A DNA stretch of 64,000 nt. Source: Scilla litardierei (Eukaryota; Streptophyta; Magnoliopsida; Asparagales; Asparagaceae). The notes under the pieces were generated by a model that made no database searches, was not told the origin of the DNA, and was given only the letters and a program-made list of their open reading frames with translations. Shown here one piece after another: positions 42,985 to 52,645 of this stretch. Location of the stretch: positions 170,462,319 through 170,526,318 of the forward strand of contig CM061140.1 in assembly GCA_030789695.1 (NCBI GenBank), given 5' to 3'. The translations under genes and the position numbers were made by a program. Each line of letters opens with the position of its first letter. Positions within the stretch are counted from its first letter, which is position 1.

Positions 42985-45900
42985 TCTCTTCAGGAGATCC
43001 GATAATATTTTGAGTTATTAAAATAATCTCAATTCTTTTAATTTGCTCTCTTAAGAATAATAATACTATTTTAAAGAGGTGTAAACAACAATCTTTTAGT
43101 ATGAGTCCTTTAAGGATCTCTGTCTAGGTTGTCTTTCCTTTAATCATATTATTAATATATGCCTCAAAAAGAAAGGAAAGTAAAGAAAAAATTTATACAT
43201 GCAGTTGAAGAAATTTTATATCGGTAATGTTGTCACATCCAATAGCAATATCAACCAAAAAATTCCCTCTTTTTGCCATTCGTTAGGTTACGCCTTGACA
43301 TAAACCAGTCGATGCATCAGATTCATCTTGTAAGTGAGTTCAGATCATCTTACTTGATTACTTCCTGGTTTGAGCGATTTATACCTCTAAAGATATAGCA
43401 AATTAGAATGCTTATAGCTAAAAATTTTATTATAATTCTCCTACAATACTCAGTTATCCCACTGGATTTGATATCATTTTTGATATCAGGACTTCAGGTC
43501 TATACACCTCATATTTCATAAGTGAGTCCAGCTCACCTTATTATTGCCTCATTCCACATTATTATAATTTGGCCAAATCTCTATCTTTGCTTCAGGCAAA
43601 GCAGGGTTGTGGAATCAATATTAACTGGCAAAGTGAAATATGAGAGAATTTGTCGACAAAATGTGTTCTTTCTTGTCCAAAACTCACCCCGTACGTACTA
43701 TAAACATTTGATTTCTCCCAGAGGTGTCTCCTTCACGACGCGTTAAAGAAGTGAAGGTTCTGGGACGGGTAAAGAATATGGACAGATCCAGAATGGGTCC
43801 TTAGCAACCAAGTTGCAATAATGTTCTGGATTTGAGCTCACTTTCCTGTGGTGGTATTGCTTTTTCGGTCTCCAGGAGTAGATTTCTCTCTTTGGAGCCT
43901 AGTGGTATGTCCTCTCATCTCTTAAGGACATCCACTTCTGCTACTGGTGGATTGCATCCATTATATTTGGTATGTCAATTCTAGCTGGATTTTTAGTAGC
44001 GGGGCTGTGAAAGTTTTGACAATATTTAAATTGTCAGTCTGATTATAATCAGATCATATGTATTTACTTTTTAAATGGTCAATTTGAGCTTCAGGCTCAT
44101 AGATGATTTGAACCAAATAGGGAATTGAAGGATCTTCAGGATCATTATTACCATCAACACACAATCTATAAGATGTGTACTAATGCCTTACTCATACGAG
44201 ATTTATCCATCAAAGTTGGTTAGTCCAGATGAATGTGTTCTCTTTATGGCATCATGACGGTTTATGTAGTGTTGCTTCAGGAACACATTCACAACGTTGC
44301 GGACGTACCATCTTTAAGATGTGCTCTAAACTCATTCTTAGAAAATGTTTATATGGAGTTGATCAGACTCATATAAAAAGGTTCTAATGGTGTGTTTAGC
44401 TGAGTGTACGCAACCACTGTTGCAAATTATTTATGATTTCCCATTTTTATCCAAAGTTACCACTATTTTTAAAAAAAATGTGGTTGGATAATTTATGAGT
44501 ACACAAAAGGTACATCATCAGTCATATTAAGGGAGTGGACAAAGCCTATTTATATCCCTTAAATACTCTCAAGAGACCTAAAGGTCTTCATTTTCTATAA
44601 TGATGACGTCATATCATCTTAAATTTGTTTGAGGAAGTGGGGAGAGTCAATGTCCATGTGAATGGAGATGATCTCATAATCATTTTTCCCTTTTGAATGG
44701 GACAATGAAAGTTTCACCCTTTTTGAAGAATCTTCGGGTTCGTCTGGTTGATGATGTCTTGCATCATCACTCCAGGGTGATATCGATCCAAAGTTGGTCG
44801 ATTCTGGACACTTCTGGTGTTCCAAATTAATTCCTCTTTTTGAATTTATGTGGGACTTTTGAAAAGTCCATTAAAATGCTCAAGTTAATTATGTCCGTTA
44901 ATAGTTGAACTGTGTTCAAACTGTGAAGGATTACATCTTTTCATTGACTATTGTGCGGATCATTATGGGACAAAGCTTCAGGCTTCATTTATTTCTTGAG
45001 TCATTAGGGATTTCGTTTTGACGAATATCCTTTGAAACTGTATAAGTTTCAGAGAGTATATGTCATGCTCATTTTATTTTAAGGGGTATTCAAGATAGCA
45101 AATCATTCGTAGTAAAATAAAATGTATTAAAACTACAAGAGAATAATACTGATGATTTTGTTAAGTCAACAAGTGATGTGTGCTCTTGAAAACATACAAC
45201 TATAATCATGCTCATTAAGACTTATGTTATGACAAAAGATTAAATTTTATTTCAAAGTTTATTTGTCCTCGGGGAGTAGCTAAATATACATAAGGTCAAT
45301 TTGACTATCGTCGTTTAGACTAGATATGTATGTATTTTTATATGGCATAAGTTAATGCACATTCATGTTTGCAAAAACATTATGGCTCTTATTAGAATTT
45401 CTGGTCTGATATTGGTTTGCCATTGCTTACTCCATGTCGAGGTATATCATATCTTCCCTTTCTCATTTAATTCAAGACTTCCCCTGTTTTAAGTTTTCCT
45501 TATTTTTATTTCAGGTCATGTTTGATCCTGAACTTCCCCTGATTTCAATATTCCTTATTTATAAAGGACAATGAAAATTAGTCTTGCTAAGGAGACATAA
45601 GCAGGGGTTTGAGCAAATTATTTTATACTTCCACTTTTCTAATTAATTAGAGACTTTTAAAAGTCTATTTGAATGCTCGAGTATAGCTTCAGGTCATTTA
45701 CTTGAGTCGTTCAAATTTTATGTAGATAGTTTATCATGCTCAGAGGGGAAAACAAATACGTGGCTACGAAATTTATAATTTCTCACTTATCTATTAAGTC
45801 ACGACTTCGGGCGTACACTTAAAAGTAAGGGGTAGATTCAAGAATCATACATTGTAAAGTGAGATGACTCTAAAAGAGTTTAGCGGTGTTATGACAACTG

Positions 45901-46076
45901 CTGGTGTCAATATTCGATTCTATAGACAATAAGTTTGAGAGGTCTATATACCGTAAAATGTGTATCTTTAAAAGATCGCATAAATAGTTTTCGCATAGTC
46001 CATCGTATTTGTTAATATTTATTTTATTAGGGTGAAAGGATGTTGACTTTTGATTTGATTTTGAACTTCAGGTTCA
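42985..46076. repeat. Dispersed hairpins with constant TTCAG/TTCGG loop and different stems
   Basis: Read directly: TCTC/GAGA (42985-42997), CTTTGC/GCAAAG (43585-43601), TGAGC/GCTCA (44085-44099), GATC/GATC (44131-44143), GTGTT/AACAC around gcttcagg (44269-44286), GAATC/GGTTC around ttcg (44728-44741), AAGC/GCTT (44973-44985) and TGAAC/GTTCA (46062-46076). A further one is CAAGC-ttcgg-GCTTG at 41980-41994. Between them the DNA is plain AT-rich sequence with no gene. Confidence 0.8.
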
Positions 46077-47425
46077 TTTTGTCACAGAGGATATGATGTT
46101 AAACTTTTTGAAATCATAATTGGCTTATTGTCATAAAGATCGTCATATCATGAGCACATCAGACATATAATATAAAGCATGTAAACTAAAAGTTATGCTA
46201 ATTAAACTGAATTGAAACAAGTATGATGTATACACATGCTATTTATATGCTGCATGCATTTAAATAATCTCATCGCAGATATATAGTCTTGCTATAGGCA
46301 TAAAAACTATATCAAAGTGATTTTAGCATGCTAAATAAAACGTACATCACAGAAATCATTAAATATGCGGCATGCATATAAATTTCTCTAGATTCATTTA
46401 ATTATCACAGACATGTAATAATATTAAATGTTAAAACATGCAACGGGCAATGAAATGTATGCAACATCACTAGCATTAAAAATGGAGAGAAAACTTTTCG
46501 TTTAATTCTAATCAAATAATCCAAACGAAATGCGGTGATGATTTGCGTAGATAATTAATCAGAAAACGACAAGATTAATAAAATCATTGCCTAATAGCAC
46601 ATCCACGCAGATAATATATTAATGATATACAACCACGCAGATAATCATATCACAGGCATGTAAAGATTAATAAATAATGTAAATAGTGTGTGACGTGCTA
46701 AAAATTATTTTGAAAAACTTTTTACATTTGATCCATATTTTTAATGTTTTATTTTCACTTTAACCCTTAAAAATTTCTTTAATTATTTTGGGCTCTTAGG
46801 GCCAAAAATAAAAAAAGAAAAATTATTGTGTAAATGGGCTAATTTTCAGGCTTTTGGGTCATAAAAACAACAATTATGGTTAATTGGGCCTCCCCTAAAA
46901 AATTGGCCCGTTAAGGGTTAGGGTTTCCAAAAAAACCCTACGGGGGCCCGCGCGGCGTGCAGCCGCGACGGCTGGCGGCGGCTGCAGTCCGCGGCCGCCG
47001 CGGCCGATGGCCGCGGCGCATACCGCCGGCGACGCTTGTGGAGCGCCGTCGTTTCGCTCTTCGGGCGTGCGGGGTATGGATCAAGGTTGGGGGTAAAAAA
47101 ATGATTTTTCAAGCATTTAGATCTCTAAAAAACTGATTTTTAATGTTTTTAGACATGCAGATCTAAATAAAAAATGTGATATTTACCGAGGTTTTAAACT
47201 TTTTGATCCTAAAACATGTAGATCTACGGGAAACGCAAGTTTAGATCTAAAAAGTTTTGAGATTTACCTCTAGATTCGACAAGGGAATCTAGACGACGGT
47301 TGGTGAAGAATGCACTTTTCGCTCTCCGTTGAGAAGATTACAATCTTCATAAAACTGAGCGGTTGATGGATCTCCTTCCTCGAGCGTTGCCGCCTTGTCC
47401 AACGAGCGTGATCGTGCTGATAACG

Positions 47426-47554
47426 TGTTGTGAAGTAAAAACAGGTTTGGAGAATGTTGAGGCTAGGAAACCACTAGCCTCCTTTATATAGTATCTATAA
47501 TGGTTACTCATGTGGGTGGATACCCAATAGGCCCAATGGGTCCTATTCATAACA
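47426..47554 (-). repeat. 5' LTR (right copy) and adjoining PBS of the short-LTR element
   Basis: 129 bp, TGTTGTGAAG...TTCATAACA on the plus strand. The minus-strand PBS-like CGTTATCAGCACGATCACGC lies immediately inside (47406-47425). TSD CTTTT at 47555-47559. Confidence 0.85.
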
Positions 47555-47819
47555 CTTTTAATTTTTTAGAATTTTTATATTATCAATTGGTTGACTGGGT
47601 TTTCGGGCCGCCCGGTCCGACTGGGCGCATGGTGTTGGCCCAGCCCGGCCGGTCAAATAGTCCAACGGGCCGATCGGGTCCGTGGCCCCGCCAAGACCCG
47701 TTCGGGCTAGGGCCGGGCTGTTGGCCGCCTTTAGTTTAGTCTTGATTGTAGGCGAGTTGGAAGGGAATTTTTGAAGTTCAGCCCAATACATAGGCCCGCT
47801 AGCATCGCAAACCTCATAA

Positions 47820-47964
47820 CTATATTTAAAAATCTCTTCTCAGCCGACGGGGCAGCTCATCCACCCTCATCGTCTCCGTCCTTTTCTGGAACAGCGATCC
47901 ACAGCTTCCCTGTGGACGCTTGGCATCAAGTCTGCCACCGCTGCAATCGCCCCACATAAATCAG
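47820..47964 (+). promoter_or_regulatory. VPS55: Putative promoter and 5'UTR exon of the VPS55-like gene
   Basis: A TATA-like TATATTTAAAAA at about 47822 is followed by a C/T-rich segment resembling a plant 5'UTR. That segment ends in AATCAG|GTTAGTTTT, a good splice donor after 47964. The matching acceptor would be TTATCGTAG|GCTTCAG at 56740/56741, leaving a 5'UTR of about 110 + 35 bases and an intron of about 8.8 kb. GC-rich sequence typical of the hAT end lies within 150 bp upstream. The link to the coding exons is inference from splice signals and the absence of any other gene between. Confidence 0.5.
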
Positions 47965-48325
47965 GTTAGTTTTCTTGTAATTACATATTAGGGATTTCTT
48001 TGCCTTTTTTATTTTTGATTTTTTTTGCGGTCTTGATAGTGTCTATGATCGAGTGTCATGCTTGTGTTTTGTTGAAATTGGTCTTAGTGGATTTGGATTC
48101 TTGAGTTTATTGCACTTATTCTTTAAATTTTTTTCCAAGCGTTCTAGGGTTTTGTATCATTTGGGGCTGGAAGTAGTCACCTTTCATGATGTCGTTAATA
48201 TTTTAATGAATTATTTGAAAATTATAATCTATAATTATTTTTGGATTTATTTTTCCAATATTATGGGGTTTATTTTATTTGGGGCTTAAAACTATTACGT
48301 CGATGCAATTTTTTAAATTGCTATT
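47965..48325 (+). other. Intron 1 sequence before the Tat-like insertion
   Basis: T-rich plant-intron-like DNA with no gene or repeat that I recognise. Confidence 0.5.
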
Positions 48326-49240
48326 TGTTGATGGTAAGTTTCCGGTCAACAATAAGTGGCGGACTTTGACGCCTTGAGTCAAGACGTATCCTCCAGCCGG
48401 GGTGATCAGACTCTCCTGCTGGTAGCTCGGGTCTGCAAGGTGGCGGCCGAGCTACTTGGAAGAAGTCCGATGTGGCCTAGAGAAGCTTCAAGCTTGTTGA
48501 GGATCACCTGCCGAGTTATCTGCACCAGAAGAAACAGTAAAGGGAATCGGATTTGGGTCTGACCCAATTCCCCTCCGATGCTCAAGTTAGTAATGAATTT
48601 AAGGGAGCCTCGGGGCAGCGAAATTGATCTAGCGGGAGATCGTCTGTGAGTCTGGCGATTGAGTTAAGGAAATGTGTGGTATGGAGTAAAGGCAAGTATT
48701 GTCAGAGTACCTAGCAAGTAGTATCTCTTCTGACCTCCTTTGTTCCTTCTAGGTTTGGTCCATTTATAGGAGCAGCATCTCTTCAATCGTGTCATGGAAT
48801 AACTGTCTCCTTCCGATCGTAGCACATGTGTGCCTGCGTCTCGGTCGTAGTGGGCGAGTGACCACTACGCCGCTATTGGGCCCATCTCCCCACTTCTCCT
48901 CGGGAACGTGGGGATTAATGGGCGTGATTTGAACCACATGTGACCAAGTAAACAGCCTGGTATTTACGTGAGTTCGACGAATGTGACGGGCCTGATGGGC
49001 CGCTTTATTTTCCTTGATGGGCTTGGCCCGAGCGGATACCAACAATACTCTGCATTCACAGATATACATATATAGGGGCCGACCCAATGATATAAGAATG
49101 ACCCCCCGTCATTCGAGCTCAGTCGACACGTTGATGCTTTATTAATTGGGCACGGCAATCGAAACTGCAACACTTGATTCGAATCGCCAGGATCCCTGGC
49201 CGCTAGATTCGGCTTCAGGTTCATGGCGGTAGTTGGAAAA
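48326..49240 (-). repeat. 3' LTR of the intronic Tat-like element, approximate
   Basis: The left edge is at TGTTGATGGTAAG (48326; the LTR end reads ...CATCAACA on minus). The right edge is placed near a minus-strand purine tract (CCAGGAGGCAACAA). The minus-strand TATA CCTATAAATGG at about 48770 supports LTR identity. No second copy is present to fix the length. Confidence 0.5.
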
Positions 49241-49310
49241 TTGTTGCCTCCTGGTGGCACGCGTCCTTCACCCAAAGGGTGGAAACTTGGTTAGAAGTGG
49301 TGTTCCATCG

Positions 49311-49444
49311 TATAAATAAGAACGAGGAAACGAAGCGCCCAACTCCTCTTCGTATTTGAAGGACTGCACCTCCGCTTCAATCGCTTTCGTGAGGTAAGTC
49401 TTCTCTTTGCCTGCTTGTTTGCCTCGTAGCATTTCCTATCGCAG
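49311..49444 (+). promoter_or_regulatory. Putative plus-strand promoter and leader intron of the Tat extra ORF
   Basis: A consensus TATA box TATAAATAAG lies at 49311-49320, internal to the LTR and opposite in direction to pol. About 75 bp downstream is a GAG|GTAAGT donor (intron from 49394), with CTATCGCAG just before ATG 49445. The implied intron of 51 bp is shorter than usual for plants, so splicing is doubtful even though both signals are good. Confidence 0.4.
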
Positions 49445-51580
49445 ATGGCAAAGTTGAGAATTGAAGAGTCGTCTCTTGCGGAGGCTCCAAGTGGCTATCA
49501 ATCCCCTTCGATCAATTCGGTTCCGGGAAAGCGCAAATGGCTGGAGTCGAAATGATCCATTGTCGGGCCGGCGAAACTCCTTCTGTTCATAGGAAAGTCT
49601 TAGATGTAGCTTCCGTATTATCCCCCTCTCAGACTGATAGGGTTCGGACGAGCTATCTATCCCCCTCTCATGGACTTAGGATTCCTGCGTCAGATGAGAG
49701 GGTGTGCTTTTCAAAGGAGAGAGAAGTTGGTGTATATTTTAGAGCTTGTGTATATTTTAGAGCTTCCGACTTCGGCATCCGTTTTCCCCTTCATCCTTTC
49801 ATCATCAAGGCTCTGAGTCATGCTGGACTTTCTCTTTGCCAGCTTGCGCCTCAAGTTATCGCCCCGCTAGTGGGTTTTGTCATGCTCTGCTTATTGAGCG
49901 GAACGAGTCTGACCTTTCCGCTTTTTAGGTATTACTTCGAGTTCACCGGTGACCCCGAAGGCGTGTGGTATCACATTGTCGCTCAGAGGAACACGAGACT
50001 CATTTCGAATCTTCCTGGTCCTATTTGTGATTGGGATAGTGTCTTTATCTTCGTCACACTCCTGAGTGCGGCCTCCTTTCTTACCCATTGGGGTAATCTT
50101 GATTCTTCGGCTCTCGAGGAGCTTGCTTTATCTCCGTTCGAAGTTAGAGTGGTCAAGCATTTGGCGAATCGCCTGAGAGAAGAGAGATCGATCAAGCGTC
50201 TATTGGATGATGGCCTGATGAAGACCACTTTGTGGAGTCTTGGTAACACTCGTCGGCTCGATGCTTCTCCAATGATTACTCACATTAATCCTTGTCCACC
50301 TTTTGCAGATATGACTGGTCAAGAATTTGAGAAAGTACCGCCAGAGCTGCAGAAGATCTTCAAAGAGCAACGTTAGATTAGGAGCGACAGCTTGTCCACT
50401 CGTCCACCATCCGGTGGTAATGGAGGGTCTTCGAAGGAGAGGACGTTTCGAGGGAATTTCGAGATCGTCGCCACAAGTCTCGGCCCCTGTCATGTTAGTA
50501 CTTGGGGTCGAGTCGGTCGCGCCTCCAACCACTGGCCAGTGTGTCTCAACTTCGCCCATGGGTCCGAGCCCGATGGGCCATGTGAAGATAGTCGCATCTT
50601 CGTCCGACGGAGGGGGCCAGGAGAAGAGAAGTAGGAGAGACGAAGCCATAATCCCAAGCCAGCCGTTGTCGAGGGGATGGGCAACAAAACCTTTCCCATC
50701 CTTTCTGAGCAGAGGGATCCGGAGTCAACGCCGAGTGGTCCCCAAGACACTTGGCCTTGGGGCGGCCTTGTTCCGCATGGTCACATCCCTCCAGAATACG
50801 TGGGGATTTTAATGTTGAACCTGCGGCCATCTGATCATCCGGAGGGTCCTAGGGGAGCGTCATCAACCCAGCTTCCCTGTCTGGGACGATGAATCAGCCC
50901 TCTTAGATCATGTGGCGGCCGCCCGACTGGTGGAGAATTTCGTCCTTCCTCGGGATCGGAACGTCCTTCGGCAAATTGATAGCGAGAGACTGGCTAATTT
51001 CATAGTCTATTGCAGCTATCAAGTTGGTTTTTGTTTCCTTTCTTTGTTGTAGCGCCTCCGGTATGCTAATTCTTGATTCCTCGCAGATATCTATAGTCGG
51101 CGTGGAGCTGTGTCGCCGAGTTGTAGGGATGATGGGAGCTGAGTCCCAATTGGCTGTCGAGCATCAGAGGGCAGTCGCGTTTGAATCCTGAATCAAGGAG
51201 CTAGAGGAGCAGCTGAGGAAAGAAAGGGACCCCAGGTCCCGAGCTGAGTGGGATGTAATGAAGGCTAAAGAAAGCGTTGTCTCATCGTCTGCCATGCGGA
51301 AGGAGTCCAAAGAGCGATGGAAAAGAGAGTCAAACTCTTGGCTCGCATAGCCGAGTAGAGAAAAACGCTCTTCCTCCAATTTCCATCGAAGACGTGAGGT
51401 AGGAGGTCGATGCCGAGTTCACCGACATGCTTAAGGAATCCATCTCCCAAGTCCAAGAGAAGATCCTGAGTAAGCGTCAGTGGCTTGGGCGGGAGTTCGG
51501 CGGGGATCGTCCCAATCTCCTACCGAAGCTGCTCCGAACGAGCCCTCCGGTGGTGGCCCTTAATGAACTTGCATTGTGGT
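49445..51580 (+). pseudogene. Extra (antisense) ORF of the Tat-like element, Transposase_28 / putative gypsy-type family
   Basis: ATG 49445 gives 36 residues (MAKLRIEESS...). A frameshift near 49545 then leads into the long open frame 49537-50376, whose conserved core is FGIRFPLHPFIIKALSHAGL, SLCQLAPQVIAPLVGFVML, and FRYYFEF. These are hallmarks of the plant putative gypsy-type transposon (Transposase_28) family found as an additional ORF in Tat elements. It continues with further frame changes to a coiled-coil-like C-terminus (IKELEEQLRKERD near 51195). A probable 64-bp intron, CAA|GTTGGT...TCGCAG|ATATC, lies at 51023-51086. An in-frame stop near 51190 and the frameshifts make this copy dead. 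The family role is not known. Confidence 0.6.
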
Positions 51581-51889
51581 GAGCCCCCTTTTGTGTAGAC
51601 GGGCTACCCTTTGGAATGTAATAGTTGTCTTAGTTGTCTGTTGTTGAATGAACACCTCTTTTTAGCTCTCGCAAATGTCGTAAATATAGCCGTTCGTGCC
51701 CCCTCAACGATCTGAGTACATTAATGAGAATTGTATGAAACTCTGATCGTTGAAACTGTGGCGGCCGTAGTGGGCTGATTCACCAAGAGAAATAATCCTT
51801 CTGAGCGACGTGACTTGGCCGGTCTTGTGAAAGTTAAGTCATCATCGATCGTGTAGCTCCGTTGGCCTGCGAGGGTAAAGTGATATTCA

Positions 51890-52502
51890 TAGATTAGTTG
51901 ATCCTCCAGAGAGAGAGCTTACCCTCAATCGTATAGCTCGACTGGTATGCGAAGGGGTGTCCCCTTCGATCGTGTAGCTGAGCGGCTCGTGAGGGTGGAG
52001 AGAGTTTCGTGGTTTTGGATTGCTTTCGAGAGAAAAGGCGTGCCCCGATCGTGTAGCTTGGTTGGCCCGCAAAGGGGTGGCCCCTCCGATCGTGTAGCTA
52101 AGCGGCCCGCGAGGGTAGAGTTGTCTCCGACCGCGTAGCCTGGTTGGCTGGGGAAGGAGAAAAGGTTGGCCCCCGATCGTGTAGCTCAGTCGGCATGCGA
52201 AGAGATGGTCCCTCCGATCGTGTAGCCGAGCGGCCCGCATGGGTAGAATAGTCTCCGACCGTCGAGCCTGGTTGACTCAGGAAGGAGAAAAAATTGGCCC
52301 CGATCGTGTAGCTCGGTCGGCCCGCGAAGGGATGACCCCTCCGATCGTGTAGCCGAGCGACCCGCGAGTATAGAGTTGTCTTTGATCGCATAGCTTGGTT
52401 GGCTCGGGAAGGAGAGAAAGTTGGCCCCTGATCGTATAGCTCGGTCGGCCCGCGAAGTGATGGCCCCTCCAATCGTGTAACCGAGCGGCCCGCGAGGGTA
52501 GG
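51890..52502. repeat. Tandem repeats of about 128 bp in the Tat-like 3' region
   Basis: Units start at GATCGTGTAGCTC-GTCGG; the spacing between 52175, 52302 and 52430 is 127-128 bp. Each unit holds two CGATCGTGTAGC words and GCCCGCGA(A/G)GGG. Earlier partial units run back to about 51890. The block lies between integrase and the extra ORF, the usual site of tandem repeats in Tat elements. Confidence 0.8.
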
Positions 52503-52645
52503 AATAAATCAGAGGAAGATACTCCAAGACAATGCGATGAATTAAGTGAAGCAACATGAGTTTCATACTTAAAGCCCTTGGAAAAGTACAGTCGAAAAAA
52601 TGGAGCATGAATTTGAAACATTAGTCATTTGTTTCCTGCACGCAT

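Larger units (their letters stand above)
41501..47554 (-). mobile_element. Short-LTR Copia-like element without coding capacity
   Basis: A 6054-bp insertion in the hAT 3' region with TSD CTTTT (41496-41500 and 47555-47559). The direct repeats are 128 and 129 bp (41501-41628 and 47426-47554), TG...CA. Orientation is minus: next to the right LTR the minus strand reads CGTTATCAGCACGA, a PBS-like word found after several plant Copia LTRs. Near the left LTR the minus strand carries the GTACTCTTTTTCC...TTTTAATGAGGC 3'-end motif typical of Ivana/Ale Copia elements. The 5.8-kb interior is AT-rich, without gag or pol in any frame, and is scattered with CTTCAGG-loop hairpins. Confidence 0.8.
36060..47740 (+). 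mobile_element. Degenerate hAT transposon with two nested retroelements, approximate ends
   Basis: A hAT transposase reading is split over 36558-36723 and 39117-41070. GC-rich sequences of GGGCCGGCCCG type flank it on both sides (36110-36180 and 47600-47720), as in many plant hAT elements. After removing the solo LTR (36724-39111) and the short-LTR element (41501-47554) the element would be about 3.2 kb, a normal autonomous hAT size. I could not fix the TIRs or an 8-bp TSD, so the ends are estimates. Confidence 0.65.
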
